Positions 14,487-23,066 are shown, counted from the stretch's first letter. The stretch is DNA of 23,795 nucleotides from an uncultured Eubacterium sp. (GCA_937966095.1 CALCKF010000050.1:1-23795); one strand, 5' to 3'. A program made the numbers and translations. Notes: a model not told the origin generated them from the letters alone.

Positions 14487-15131
14487 CTACTCACCCACTA
14501 TATCCACGATAGCGCTGAACACGTTCTCCAGTCCTATTGTCCCGTCAATATGTGATATGTTGCCGGCTTTCTCATAATAATCTATGAGAGGCTTTGTCTC
14601 TTTATTGTAGACCTCTATCCTGTTAGCTGCTGTCTCTTCGTTGTCGTCAGCTCTCTGGACCAGTTCCGATCCGCAGATATCGCAGATACCTTCTTTCTTC
14701 GGCGGTATGTTGACAACATGGAATGATGCGCCGCACTTTTTGCAGACTCTTCTTCCGGTAAGTCTGACCATCAGTTCCTCTTTATTTACATCTATATCGA
14801 GAACATGATCAATCTTCTTGCCTTGTCCCTTGAGGAATTCATCAAGCTTTTCTGCCTGGAAAACTGTCCTTGGGAATCCGTCAAGAAGAAAACCTTTGCT
14901 GCAGTCATCAGCCTTCAGTCTGTCTGTCGCAATCTCAACAACAAGCTCATCAGGAACAAGTTCGCCCCTGTTCATATATTCCTGGGCCTTTTTCCCCAGC
15001 TCCGTGCCTTTTTTTATGTTCTCACGGAAGATATCGCCCGTCGAAATATGAGGAATATCGTATTTTTCCACAATCTTCGCAGCCTGGGTACCTTTCCCTG
15101 CTCCCGGAGGACCTAATAATATCAGATTCAT
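14487..15131 (-). CDS. adk: Adenylate kinase, long form with zinc lid
   Basis: A 214-residue cytosolic enzyme that interconverts ATP + AMP and two ADP. The P-loop is GPPGAGKGT (7-15), the AMP-binding part includes STGDIFRENI and LLDGFPRT (82-89), and the LID carries a four-cysteine zinc site at C130, C133, C150 and C153, the arrangement of Gram-positive adenylate kinases. It lies between secY and map as in most Firmicutes, 42 nt after secY with AGG-rich ribosome binding site. Confidence 0.98.
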   Translation of the reverse strand: MNLILLGPPGAGKGTQAAKIVEKYDIPHISTGDIFRENIKKGTELGKKAQEYMNRGELVPDELVVEIATDRLKADDCSKGFLLDGFPRTVFQAEKLDEFLKGQGKKIDHVLDIDVNKEELMVRLTGRRVCKKCGASFHVVNIPPKKEGICDICGSELVQRADDNEETAANRIEVYNKETKPLIDYYEKAGNISHIDGTIGLENVFSAIVDIVGE

Positions 15132-15173
15132 AATATAACCTCCAAAATGCTTTATATCTTAATCAATGAACGC

Positions 15174-16457
15174 CTACTTCAAAAATCCCTGGTAGTTTCT
15201 CATGACCATCTGCTGTTCCAGCTGCTTCATAGTATCAAGAGCCACACCTACCGCTATCAGAAGCGATGTTCCGCCAAAATGGAAATTCAGTCCGCCCAGC
15301 TGGCTCACTATAGTCGGCAGTATAGCCACTGCTGCCAGGAACAGTGCGCCGACAAAGGTTATCCTTGTCATTACTCTGTTCAAATATTCCACCGTAGCCT
15401 TTCCAGGTCTTATTCCCGGTATGAATCCTCCGTTGGCTTTCATATTCTGAGCAACTTCCAGAGGATTGAATGTTACCGAGGTGTAGAAATAGGTAAAGAA
15501 TATGATGAGCACTACGTTAAATGCGGCATATACCCATACACCCGGTGTCCCTACAGGAGAAAGCCATTTTTCTATCCATGCCGCCGCTCCGCTTTCTGTA
15601 TCCATAAAATATGTTATCGTCAGCGGGAGCTGCAGGAAAGACATCGCGAATATTACAGGTATTACGCCCGCCTGATTTACCTTTAAAGGTATGTGCGTAG
15701 CCTGACCGCCATACATCTTTCTGCCTACGACTCGCTTAGCATATTGCACCGGTATCCTTCTCTGCCCCTGCTGGACCTCTATGATGCCGATGATTACCAG
15801 TACGCAGAACAGAAGGAATATGATCAGTGTAACGATGCTCATGCTGCCGTCCTGGAGCTTAGTCCATATTTCCTGGATCGCAGAAGGCAGTCTTGATATT
15901 ATACCTGCAAATATTATAAGTGAAATACCATTGCCTATACCATATTCATTTATCTGCTCGCCGAGCCACATAAGGAATGCTGTTCCTGCAGTAAGAACCA
16001 GCACTATCACTGTGACCGAAAAGACGTCGGTGCTTATCAGGGCTTTTCTGAAAAGACCTATCGAAACACCTATCGCCTGTATTATTGCCAGTATTACCGT
16101 AAGATAACGGGTATACTGAGCTATCTTTTTTCTTCCTTCGGTACCTTCCCTTGCAAGTCGTTCCAGTGAAGGAACGGCTATCGTCAGGAGCTGGAGAATG
16201 ATGGAGGCTGTAATGTAAGGCGTGATACTTAATGCAAATATCGTAAAGTTACTGAATGCACCTCCGGAGAACAGATTGAACAGAGCAAAAAGTCCTGTTT
16301 CGCTATCAAAAGTTTGAGCCAATATGTCTCTGTCAATACCAGGTACAGGTATCTGAGAACCTATTCTGAAAATCAGCAGCATCAAAAGTGTGAATATGAT
16401 CTTCTTCCTTATATCAGGAATCCCCCAAGCTTTTGCGACTGTTCTTAACATCTCCAT
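15174..16457 (-). CDS. secY: Protein translocase channel subunit SecY
   Basis: A 427-residue inner-membrane protein forming the Sec channel with SecE and SecG. Ten transmembrane helices can be traced; hallmarks are the early RIGSQIPVPGID, the LGEQINEYGIGNGISLII region and the cytosolic loop KRVVGRKMYGGQATHIPLKV. The first ATG (16457) overlaps the rplO stop as TGATG, giving coupled translation; a second ATG two codons later is also possible. Length is normal. Confidence 0.98.
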   Translation of the reverse strand: MEMLRTVAKAWGIPDIRKKIIFTLLMLLIFRIGSQIPVPGIDRDILAQTFDSETGLFALFNLFSGGAFSNFTIFALSITPYITASIILQLLTIAVPSLERLAREGTEGRKKIAQYTRYLTVILAIIQAIGVSIGLFRKALISTDVFSVTVIVLVLTAGTAFLMWLGEQINEYGIGNGISLIIFAGIISRLPSAIQEIWTKLQDGSMSIVTLIIFLLFCVLVIIGIIEVQQGQRRIPVQYAKRVVGRKMYGGQATHIPLKVNQAGVIPVIFAMSFLQLPLTITYFMDTESGAAAWIEKWLSPVGTPGVWVYAAFNVVLIIFFTYFYTSVTFNPLEVAQNMKANGGFIPGIRPGKATVEYLNRVMTRITFVGALFLAAVAILPTIVSQLGGLNFHFGGTSLLIAVGVALDTMKQLEQQMVMRNYQGFLK

Positions 16458-16897
16458 CAGATCACCTCTGCCTTTCCTCCGGCAGCTTCAATCTTCTCTA
16501 CTGCAGTCTTGCTGAATTTATGAGCCTGAACTGTGAGGTTCTTTTCTATGGCTCCGTTTCCGAGTATCTTAATGCCGTCCTTGACCTGCTTGGCCATGCC
16601 GCTTTCTTTGATGAGCTCAGGCGTAACTACAGTACCTGCTTCGAATTTGTTCAAATCCTCTACATTCAGAACGGTATACTCAGTTCTCCATATATTTGTG
16701 AATCCTCGTTTCGGTATTCTTCTGTAAAGCGGCATCTGTCCGCCTTCAAAACCCGGTCTTACTCCGCCTCCGCTTCTGGATTTCTGGCCATTCATACCTC
16801 TTCCGGCTGTAGTTCCCTGGCCTGTTGCCGTACCTCGTCCCTTTCTCTTAGGAGCCCTGGTAGCACCTGGAACAGCCTTTAATTCATGCAGTTTCAT
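16457..16897 (-). CDS. rplO: 50S ribosomal protein L15
   Basis: A 146-residue late-assembly protein of the large subunit with a long glycine/arginine-rich N-terminal arm (RKGRGTATGQGTTAGRG, RSGGGVRPGFEGGQMPL) that reaches into rRNA. The ATG at 16897 is taken as the start; the in-frame GTG at 16909 lies inside the AGGAGGTG ribosome binding site. The stop overlaps the secY ATG by one base. Confidence 0.97.
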   Translation of the reverse strand: MKLHELKAVPGATRAPKRKGRGTATGQGTTAGRGMNGQKSRSGGGVRPGFEGGQMPLYRRIPKRGFTNIWRTEYTVLNVEDLNKFEAGTVVTPELIKESGMAKQVKDGIKILGNGAIEKNLTVQAHKFSKTAVEKIEAAGGKAEVI

Positions 16898-16917
16898 CTT
16901 ATCCGTCACCTCCTATC

Positions 16918-17100
16918 CTATAGTTCTTCTACAGTCAAAAGATGCGGTACCTTGTTTATCGCTCCTCTTGTCACAGGAGAATCTATCAGTTCAACTGACT
17001 GGTGCATCTTCTTAAGTCCTAACGCTTCTACAACTTTTTTCTGCTTTGGGGAAGCGCCAATAACACTCTTTGTCAATGTGACCTTAATCATCTTTGCCAT
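16918..17100 (-). CDS. rpmD: 50S ribosomal protein L30
   Basis: A 60-residue large-subunit protein. The pattern VTLTKSVIGASPKQKKVVEALGL and the closing VPHLLTVEE are typical of bacterial L30. It sits between rpsE and rplO with 15-20 nt gaps; its TAG stop overlaps the rplO ribosome binding site. Confidence 0.97.
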   Translation of the reverse strand: MAKMIKVTLTKSVIGASPKQKKVVEALGLKKMHQSVELIDSPVTRGAINKVPHLLTVEEL

Positions 17101-17115
17101 TGTTTCTTCCTCCTT

Positions 17116-17619
17116 TTATCCCAAGATCTCTTCCTTGGTCTTGCCTCTTTTAGCCGCAACTTCCTCAACCGTCATAAGACCCTTGAGGCCTTCTATCGTT
17201 GCGTAAGCCATATTACCGGTATTATTGGACCCGATAGACTTGGCTCTTATATCCTTAACTCCCGCAGCTTCAAGAACCGTACGTACTGATGAACCTGCGA
17301 TAACTCCGGTACCTTGGGCTGCCGGCATCAGCAGTACTCTTCCTGCTCCGAAAATTCCCAGGTTCCTATGAGGAATAGTGGTTCCCACTGTCGGTACTGA
17401 TATTATATTTTTCTTTGCATCTTCCGTAGCTTTCCTTACAGCCTCAGGTATCTCCTGAGCCTTGCCGAGACCAACGCCAACGTGTCCGTTTCCGTCACCG
17501 ACTACTACAGTGACACTGAATCTCATGTTTCTTCCGCCCTTAACGGTTTTAGCAACACGTCTTATATCAACGATAGTTTCGTTCAGATCCAGCTTTGATA
17601 CATCTATAGTATTTCGCAT
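17116..17619 (-). CDS. rpsE: 30S ribosomal protein S5
   Basis: A 167-residue small-subunit protein needed for decoding accuracy and mRNA entry. It has the S5 double-stranded RNA-binding fold (VDIRRVAKTVKGGRNMRFSV) and the C-terminal domain with GAGRVLLMPAAQGTGVIAG and the SNNTGNMAYATIEGL stretch. The ATG follows AGGAGG by 8 nt. Fifteen bases from rplR and from rpmD. Confidence 0.98.
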   Translation of the reverse strand: MRNTIDVSKLDLNETIVDIRRVAKTVKGGRNMRFSVTVVVGDGNGHVGVGLGKAQEIPEAVRKATEDAKKNIISVPTVGTTIPHRNLGIFGAGRVLLMPAAQGTGVIAGSSVRTVLEAAGVKDIRAKSIGSNNTGNMAYATIEGLKGLMTVEEVAAKRGKTKEEILG

Positions 17620-17634
17620 TCAACTTACCTCCTG

Positions 17635-18000
17635 TTAGAATTTCAAACCTGCTTCACGAGCACTGTCGGCAAGTTCCTTAACTCTTCCATGATAGAGGAA
17701 TCCGCCTCTGTCAAAGGTAACCTCTTCGATACCCTTGGCTATCGCTCTCTTTGCTATAGCTTCTCCTACTGCTTTTGCAGCATCCTTGTTGCCGCCATAC
17801 TCAACCTGTGACTTCAGTTCCTTGTCAATGGTTGATGCTGAAGCAAGTGTAACTCCGTTTACATCGTCGATAATCTGAACGGAAATGTTCTTATTACTTC
17901 TGAAAACGCAAAGTCTAGGCTTCTCAGGAGTTCCATAAAGGTTTTTTCTAATTCTCTGATGTCTGGCGACACGCTTATCATTTCTGCTTTCCTTAGACAT
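17635..18000 (-). CDS. rplR: 50S ribosomal protein L18
   Basis: A 121-residue 5S rRNA-binding protein of the central protuberance. The basic N-terminus (RVARHQRIRKNLYGTPEKPR) and the C-terminal FDRGGFLYHGRVKELADSAR are diagnostic. Normal length and spacing within the spc part of the operon. Confidence 0.98.
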   Translation of the reverse strand: MSKESRNDKRVARHQRIRKNLYGTPEKPRLCVFRSNKNISVQIIDDVNGVTLASASTIDKELKSQVEYGGNKDAAKAVGEAIAKRAIAKGIEEVTFDRGGFLYHGRVKELADSAREAGLKF

Positions 18001-18018
18001 TTTATTTTACTCCTTTCC

Positions 18019-18564
18019 TTATGATGAAGCCCCGGTCTTACCTTCTTTTCTGCGAATATATTCGCCTTCATATCTGATCCCCTTGCCTTTATAAGGTTCA
18101 GGTCTTCTGTAGGCTCTGATATTTGCAGCATAGTTTCCGACCATAGCTTTGTCTATACCTTTAACGATAACTGTTGTGGCATCAGGTGTTTCAGTTGTGA
18201 TGCCTTCAGGATCAGGCAGTTCGATCGGATGAGAAAATCCGAGATTCATAACCAGATTCTTTCCCTTTTTCTCAGCTTTATAACCTACTCCCACCAGCTG
18301 GAGCTTCTTCTCATAACCTTCAGTAACTCCAATGACCATATTGTTTATCAGAGCTCTCGCAAGACCATGCTGAGCTCTTTTTTCAGCTTCATCGCTGTCC
18401 CTTGACACGGTCAGCACGCCGTCTTTCACTTCTATTGTCAATAAACTGCTTACCTTTTCCTGCAATTCGCCTTTAGGTCCTTTTACGGTAACTAAATTGT
18501 TTTCCGAAATCCTGACCTCTACGCCGGCAGGAAGATTTATCGGTTTTATACCTATTCTTGACAT
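18019..18564 (-). CDS. rplF: 50S ribosomal protein L6
   Basis: A 181-residue protein near the elongation-factor site of the large subunit. It has two similar alpha/beta domains (about 1-80 and 85-181), starting MSRIGIKPINLPAGVEV and ending with the conserved YKGKGIRYEGE and a basic tail. It lies 12 nt after rpsH and 18 nt before rplR. Confidence 0.98.
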   Translation of the reverse strand: MSRIGIKPINLPAGVEVRISENNLVTVKGPKGELQEKVSSLLTIEVKDGVLTVSRDSDEAEKRAQHGLARALINNMVIGVTEGYEKKLQLVGVGYKAEKKGKNLVMNLGFSHPIELPDPEGITTETPDATTVIVKGIDKAMVGNYAANIRAYRRPEPYKGKGIRYEGEYIRRKEGKTGASS

Positions 18565-18576
18565 TTTTATTTCCTC

Positions 18577-18975
18577 CTACCATACATAACAGATTACTTC
18601 TCCGCCGATTCCCAGCTTTCTGGCTTCCTTATCACTGATAACTCCCTTTGAAGTGGATATTATCGCAATCCCCAGTCCGCCCAAAACTCTAGGGAGCTCA
18701 TTTGCCTTGGCATATGACTTGAGTCCCGGCTTTGATATCTTTCTGATTCCACTGATAACTCTTTCTTTATTAGGGCCGTATTTCATGGTAACTGTTATAA
18801 CACCCTGTTTGTTGTCTTCAGTAACCTTGAAATCTTCTATATAACCTTCTTCCTTCAATATTCCGGCAATGGATTTTTTCATCTTCGATGCCGGGATATC
18901 TACTGTTGTATGACCTGCAATGTTTGCGTTCCTGATTCTTGTCAGCATATCCGCAATTGGATCTGTCATTGTCAT
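18577..18975 (-). CDS. rpsH: 30S ribosomal protein S8
   Basis: A 132-residue 16S rRNA-binding protein that organises the central domain of the small subunit. It starts MTMTDPIADMLTRIRNAN and ends ISDKEARKLGIGGEVICYVW, both typical. The ATG at 18975 is chosen because AAGGAG lies 10 nt upstream and it gives the usual clostridial length; the in-frame extension to 19020 is not conserved. In E. coli S8 represses the spc operon; no such site was recognised here. Confidence 0.97.
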   Translation of the reverse strand: MTMTDPIADMLTRIRNANIAGHTTVDIPASKMKKSIAGILKEEGYIEDFKVTEDNKQGVITVTMKYGPNKERVISGIRKISKPGLKSYAKANELPRVLGGLGIAIISTSKGVISDKEARKLGIGGEVICYVW

Positions 18976-19044
18976 CTCTTCATTTCTCCTTCCTCCGTCA
19001 GTTTTGCTAATGTTATGCAACTTTACGGATAGTAGTTCTAACTT

Positions 19045-19230
19045 TTACCAGCTTGCTTTCTTCACTCCTGGTATTTCTCCCTTGTAGGCAAGCTCTCTGA
19101 AACAGATACGGCAGATACCATACTTCTTTAATACGGAGTGTGGTCTTCCGCAGATCCTGCATCTTGTATATGCACGTGTTGAAAACTTAGGTTTTCTCTG
19201 CTGCTTAACCTTTAACGAAGTTTTTGCCAT
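19045..19230 (-). CDS. rpsN: 30S ribosomal protein S14, zinc-binding type
   Basis: A 61-residue short S14 with its zinc ribbon intact: C24, C27, C40 and C43 in RCRICGRPHS and GICRICFRELA. This is the C-plus type standard in Gram-positive ribosomal operons. It ends with the conserved PGVKKASW. It lies between rplE (47 nt) and rpsH (69 nt). Confidence 0.98.
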   Translation of the reverse strand: MAKTSLKVKQQRKPKFSTRAYTRCRICGRPHSVLKKYGICRICFRELAYKGEIPGVKKASW

Positions 19231-19277
19231 TTATCTTTTCCTCCTCTATGATTTCCAAGTGCAGCGAGGTAGTTTTT

Positions 19278-19820
19278 CTATTTCTCGAACGGCAGGCCGA
19301 GTCCTGCAAGCAGAGCTGCGGCTTCTTCATCGGTTTTAGCCGTTGTCGTAAATACGATGTTCATACCCTTGATTGTATCGACCTTATCATAATTGATCTC
19401 CGGGAATATGAGCTGCTCCTTTATACCCATCGAGTAATTTCCTCTTCCGTCAAATGAATTCTTGCTTACGCCTTTGAAGTCCCTTACTCTCGGAAGAGCG
19501 ATATTGAAAAGCTTATCGATGAATTCATACATATTGTCGCCTCTTAATGTTACTTTGGCGCCTACAGGCATACCCTGCCTTACCTTGAAGTTTGCTATAG
19601 ATTTTCTTGCCTTTGTAACGATAGGTCTCTGACCTGCTATAAGGCTGATTTCCTCAACAGCACTTTCCATTATCTTGGCATTTTCCTTAGCTTCTCCAAG
19701 CCCCATATTGATAGTCACCTTTTCCAGCTTGGGAACTTCCATAATATTGCTGTATTTAAACTGTTCCATCAATGCCGGGAACACATTGTTTTTATAAGAT
19801 TCTCTTAATCTTGCTGTCAA
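19278..19820 (-). CDS. rplE: 50S ribosomal protein L5
   Basis: A 180-residue 5S rRNA-binding protein of the central protuberance that contacts the P-site tRNA. Conserved blocks are VPKLEKVTINMGLGEA, RKSIANFKVRQGMPVG and KEQLIFPEINYDKVD. The start is TTG at 19820 with AGGAGG eight bases upstream, giving a normal N-terminus. Confidence 0.97.
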   Translation of the reverse strand: MTARLRESYKNNVFPALMEQFKYSNIMEVPKLEKVTINMGLGEAKENAKIMESAVEEISLIAGQRPIVTKARKSIANFKVRQGMPVGAKVTLRGDNMYEFIDKLFNIALPRVRDFKGVSKNSFDGRGNYSMGIKEQLIFPEINYDKVDTIKGMNIVFTTTAKTDEEAAALLAGLGLPFEK

Positions 19821-19837
19821 AACCGTCTCCTCCTTTC

Positions 19838-20143
19838 CTAGTCTATTACGGCTCCGGTCTTCTTAGCCACTCTGACCTTCCTGCCGTTTTCCACTTTATA
19901 ACCGATCCTTGTCGGCTGTTTTGTCTTTGTGTCATAATACATGACATTTGAGATATCTACAGGGCCTTCCTGATGCTTGATCTCTGCAGCTTCTTTCTGG
20001 GTCTGCTTCTGATGCTTCGTCTGGATATTAACGCCCTCTACTATGACTCTGCCCTGTTTAGGCATAGCCTTCAATACCTTTCCGGTCTTTCCTTTATCTT
20101 TACCGGTCAGTACGATAACTGTGTCATCTTTCTTAATTCGCAT
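19838..20143 (-). CDS. rplX: 50S ribosomal protein L24
   Basis: A 101-residue assembly-initiator protein of the large subunit with a KOW motif (VIVLTGKDKGKTGKVLKAM) near the N-terminus. The ATG at 20143 gives the usual MRIKKDD start, eight bases after AGGAGG; an in-frame GTG at 20152 lies inside that ribosome binding site. The rplN TAG stop runs into the same site. Confidence 0.97.
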   Translation of the reverse strand: MRIKKDDTVIVLTGKDKGKTGKVLKAMPKQGRVIVEGVNIQTKHQKQTQKEAAEIKHQEGPVDISNVMYYDTKTKQPTRIGYKVENGRKVRVAKKTGAVID

Positions 20144-20155
20144 CTCGTACACCTC

Positions 20156-20524
20156 CTACAATACTTCCGGTGCCAGGGACACTATCTTCATGAAGCCCTT
20201 ATCTCTCAGCTCTCTTGCTACAGGTCCGAAGATACGGGTTCCAACCGGTTGTAAATCTTCTTTTATAATTACTGCTGCATTCTGGTCAAATTTCACATAG
20301 CTGCCGTCTGCTCTTCTGGCACCATGTTTTGTTCTCACAACAACAGCTCTGACTACATCGCTTTTTTTAACAACTCCGCCCGGTGTGGCATCCTTTACAG
20401 CGCAGACGATGACATCACCTATATTGGCATACTGACGACTTGTTCCTCCCAGTATACGTATGCATAAAAGTTCTTTAGCTCCGGAGTTGTCAGCTACCTT
20501 TAATCTTGTTTCAGTCTGAATCAT
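20156..20524 (-). CDS. rplN: 50S ribosomal protein L14
   Basis: A 122-residue large-subunit protein at the subunit interface. It starts MIQTETRLKVADNSGAKE and ends RDKGFMKIVSLAPEVL, both near-invariant in bacteria. Fifteen bases after rpsQ, 12 before rplX. Confidence 0.98.
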   Translation of the reverse strand: MIQTETRLKVADNSGAKELLCIRILGGTSRQYANIGDVIVCAVKDATPGGVVKKSDVVRAVVVRTKHGARRADGSYVKFDQNAAVIIKEDLQPVGTRIFGPVARELRDKGFMKIVSLAPEVL

Positions 20525-20539
20525 TGTTAGGTGCCTCCT

Positions 20540-20800
20540 TTACTTAACTTTCTCTACGATATTTACAAGTCTCCATCTCTTATCCTTTGACAGAGGTCTT
20601 GTTTCCATTATTCTTACTTTATCGCCGATCTGGCATTCATTGTTTTCGTCGTGAGCCTTGATCTTCTTTGTTCGCTTTACGGCCTTTCCGTAAAGGGAAT
20701 GTCTTACGAAGTCTTCTACCGCTACGACAACGGTCTTATCCATTTTGTCGCTTATAACCATGCCGACTCTTGTCTTTCTTCTGTTTCTTTCAACTGCCAT
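20540..20800 (-). CDS. rpsQ: 30S ribosomal protein S17
   Basis: An 86-residue OB-fold protein that binds 16S rRNA. Conserved parts are RKTRVGMVISDKMDKTVVV, the hairpin KRTKKIKAHDE, and VRIMETRPLSKDKRWRLV near the C-terminus. Eighteen bases after rpmC with a strong AGGAGG. Confidence 0.98.
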   Translation of the reverse strand: MAVERNRRKTRVGMVISDKMDKTVVVAVEDFVRHSLYGKAVKRTKKIKAHDENNECQIGDKVRIMETRPLSKDKRWRLVNIVEKVK

Positions 20801-20818
20801 AATACATCCTCCTTTCCG

Positions 20819-21022
20819 TTAGCCTTGAACCTTTGCCAGCTCTTTTTCTCTGATAATGGTTTTAACTCTTGCTATATTTCTCTTGGTTTCCCTCATTTTT
20901 ATAGGGTTTTCAAGCTGTCCTGTAACATGCTGAAATCTGAGATTAAAAAGATCTTTCTTCATCTTTACCAATTCAGCATTCAGTTCTGCTTCCGACATTT
21001 CTCTCATTTTCTTCAATTCCAT
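20819..21022 (-). CDS. rpmC: 50S ribosomal protein L29
   Basis: A 67-residue, mostly helical protein near the peptide exit site and a docking place for trigger factor and SRP. Typical pattern: LKKMREMSEAELNAELVKMK followed by LFNLRFQHVTGQLENP. Its ATG overlaps the rplP stop by one base (TAATG), so translation is likely coupled. Confidence 0.97.
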   Translation of the reverse strand: MELKKMREMSEAELNAELVKMKKDLFNLRFQHVTGQLENPIKMRETKRNIARVKTIIREKELAKVQG

Positions 21023-21456
21023 TATGCTTCACCACCCTTTGCTATTTCCTGGCCTTTGATGGCAAATTTACATTTGATCGGCAGTTTATGAGCTGCAAGT
21101 CTCATAGCCTCTCTTGCCTGAGCTTCCGTAACTCCCTCGATCTCGAACATTACTCTGCCTGGTTTAACTACTGCTACCCAGTACTCAGGAGCACCTTTAC
21201 CGGAACCCATACGTACTTCAGCAGGTTTTTTGGTTACCGATTTATGAGGGAAGATCTTGATGTAGACCTTACCGCCTCTCTTTACAGATCTTGTCATAGC
21301 TATTCTGGCTGCTTCAATCTGATTTGAAGTTATCCATCCACATTCAGTAGCTGTAAGACCATATTCACCATAAGTTATAGTGTTTCCCTTTGTTGCCTTA
21401 CCTTTCATTCTGCCTCTGTGGACTCTTCTGCGTTTAACGCGCTTTGGCATTAACAT
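21022..21456 (-). CDS. rplP: 50S ribosomal protein L16
   Basis: A 144-residue protein at the A-site side of the large subunit that helps place tRNA. It begins MLMPKRVKRRRVHRGRMKG and contains IEAARIAMTRSVKRGGKVYI and VRMGSGKGAPEYWVAVVKPG, all typical. AGGAGG lies eight bases before the ATG. The 73-nt gap after rpsC is longer than most here. Confidence 0.98.
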   Translation of the reverse strand: MLMPKRVKRRRVHRGRMKGKATKGNTITYGEYGLTATECGWITSNQIEAARIAMTRSVKRGGKVYIKIFPHKSVTKKPAEVRMGSGKGAPEYWVAVVKPGRVMFEIEGVTEAQAREAMRLAAHKLPIKCKFAIKGQEIAKGGEA

Positions 21457-21529
21457 AACGCCGTCCTCCTTTCATCTATCGTCGCATTCAACACGACATA
21501 CAGGTATCCCTGTGGGGTTTCATCAATGT

Positions 21530-22423
21530 CTATTCGGTAGCTGCCGCTTCTGCAGCATTCTGGACTTCTTCAGCCTGTACTTCCTGAGCCTTTGCTGCTT
21601 CTTCATCAGGATCGATCTTAGGAACGACCTTTCTTACTCTCTGGTTGACAGCTTTAGGGATTTCGTTTCTCTCGCTGCGTCTGTCATCTCTTCTAGGTCT
21701 TCTTTCACCGTCTCTTCTAGGCTTTCTGTCGCCTCTCTTCTTGCCGTCTCTTCTTTCGTTCTTTTCTTCAGGCACAGCACTCTTGAGGCCCTTGTCAAGG
21801 ATCTCACCATGATTTATCCATACCTTTACTCCCAGTTTGCCGTAAGTCGTATCAGCTTCTGCAAACCCGTAATCTATATCGGCTCTGAGAGTATGGAGAG
21901 GAACATTGCCCTCACTGTATTTTTCCGATCTTGCTATCTCGGCTCCGCCAAGTCTTCCGGATGTAAGGACTTTTATGCCTTTTGCGCCGGCTTTCATAGT
22001 TCTTCCGATAGCCTGCTTCATTGCTCTCCTGAATGAAACTCTTCTTTCAAGAGCCTGGGCAATGCTTTCTGCTGTAAGCTGCGCATCAAGCTCTGATCGT
22101 CTCACTTCTTTGATATCTATTACTATCGTCTTTCCTGTCAGCTTTTCAAGATCTGATTTGAGATCGTCTATACCAGTTCCGGATCTTCCTATAACCATAC
22201 CCGGTTTCGCTGTAAGAACGATGACTTTCAGTTTATTTTCAGCCGCTCTTTCAAGGAGGACCTTGGATACTCCTGCAGCATATAACTTTTTCTTTACAAA
22301 TTCTCTTACTTTGTTGTCTTCAACAAGGTAGTCGGCAAACTTGTTCTTGTCTGCATACCATTTTGAATCCCAGTCTTTAATTATGCCTACTCTCAGTCCA
22401 TGAGGACTTACTTTCTGACCCAT
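21530..22423 (-). CDS. rpsC: 30S ribosomal protein S3 with long charged C-terminal tail
   Basis: A 297-residue protein; S3 is usually about 210-230. The core (about 1-211) is normal: MGQKVSPHGLRVGIIKDWDS, a type II KH domain with VIGRSGTGIDDL, and the C-terminal KLGVKVWINHGEIL. S3 forms the mRNA entry tunnel and has helicase-like activity with S4 and S5. After it comes a tail of about 86 residues: first R/D/K-rich with repeated RRD blocks (about 223-255), then an acidic, alanine-rich end (about 270-297). The frame is continuous and the codon use looks native, so this is not a frameshift. Low complexity suggests a disordered arm on the ribosome surface; its role is unknown. Confidence 0.96.
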   Translation of the reverse strand: MGQKVSPHGLRVGIIKDWDSKWYADKNKFADYLVEDNKVREFVKKKLYAAGVSKVLLERAAENKLKVIVLTAKPGMVIGRSGTGIDDLKSDLEKLTGKTIVIDIKEVRRSELDAQLTAESIAQALERRVSFRRAMKQAIGRTMKAGAKGIKVLTSGRLGGAEIARSEKYSEGNVPLHTLRADIDYGFAEADTTYGKLGVKVWINHGEILDKGLKSAVPEEKNERRDGKKRGDRKPRRDGERRPRRDDRRSERNEIPKAVNQRVRKVVPKIDPDEEAAKAQEVQAEEVQNAAEAAATE

Positions 22424-22441
22424 TAATCGAACCTCCTATCC

Positions 22442-22774
22442 TTAATTCTTTTCCTTAAGAGTAACACCAACATGGCTGCTTCTCTTTAAGATTATCGATG
22501 CTCTACCCTGTGATCCAGCTCTCCATCTTTTCATAGTCGGTCCCTGGTTAGCATAAACTTCAGCGACATAAAGATTGTCTGTATTCATTTCCTTGACATC
22601 TGCATTGGCTGCAGCAGATTTAACAACCTTTTCTACAATTTCAGCTCCCTTTCCAGGAGTGAATTTCAAGATGTTCAATGCCTCGTTTAAATCTTTTCCT
22701 CTTACGAGATCCGTAACAGGCTTAAGTTTGATAGGAGACATTTTTACATATTTTGCAACTGCTTTTGCTTCCAT
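22442..22774 (-). CDS. rplV: 50S ribosomal protein L22
   Basis: A 110-residue large-subunit protein whose beta-hairpin lines the exit tunnel (macrolide-resistance site). It begins MEAKAVAKYVKMSPIK and has the hairpin region VYANQGPTMKRWRAGSQGRA. The ATG at 22774 lies 10 nt after AGGAG; a TTG at 22780, two codons upstream and 4 nt from AGGAG, is an alternative. Tail IILKRSSHVGVTLKEK is typical. Confidence 0.97.
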   Translation of the reverse strand: MEAKAVAKYVKMSPIKLKPVTDLVRGKDLNEALNILKFTPGKGAEIVEKVVKSAAANADVKEMNTDNLYVAEVYANQGPTMKRWRAGSQGRASIILKRSSHVGVTLKEKN

Positions 22775-22793
22775 TTTCAATTATCTCCTTTTC

Positions 22794-23066
22794 TTACTTT
22801 ACTTTTTTATCGGCAGCATGCCCTCTGTAGGTTCTTGTAGGAGCAAATTCTCCCAGTCTGTGACCTACCATGTCTTCTGTGATATAAACAGGGACATGCT
22901 TTCTTCCGTCATGAACAGCGATTGTATGTCCCACCATCTGCGGGAATATTGTTGATGGTCTCGACCATGTCTTTATTACTTTCTTCTCGTTAGCTGCGTT
23001 CATTTCTTCAATGGCTTTCAGCAGCTTAGCGTTGACGAAAGGGCCTTTTTTAAGTGATCTTCCCAT
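22794..23066 (-). CDS. rpsS: 30S ribosomal protein S19
   Basis: A 90-residue head protein of the small subunit, next to S13. It starts MGRSLKKGPFVNAKLLKAIE and contains VIKTWSRPSTIFPQMVGHTI and VGHRLGEFAPTRTYRGH, near-invariant in bacteria. Eighteen bases after rplB and 19 before rplV. Confidence 0.98.
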   Translation of the reverse strand: MGRSLKKGPFVNAKLLKAIEEMNAANEKKVIKTWSRPSTIFPQMVGHTIAVHDGRKHVPVYITEDMVGHRLGEFAPTRTYRGHAADKKVK

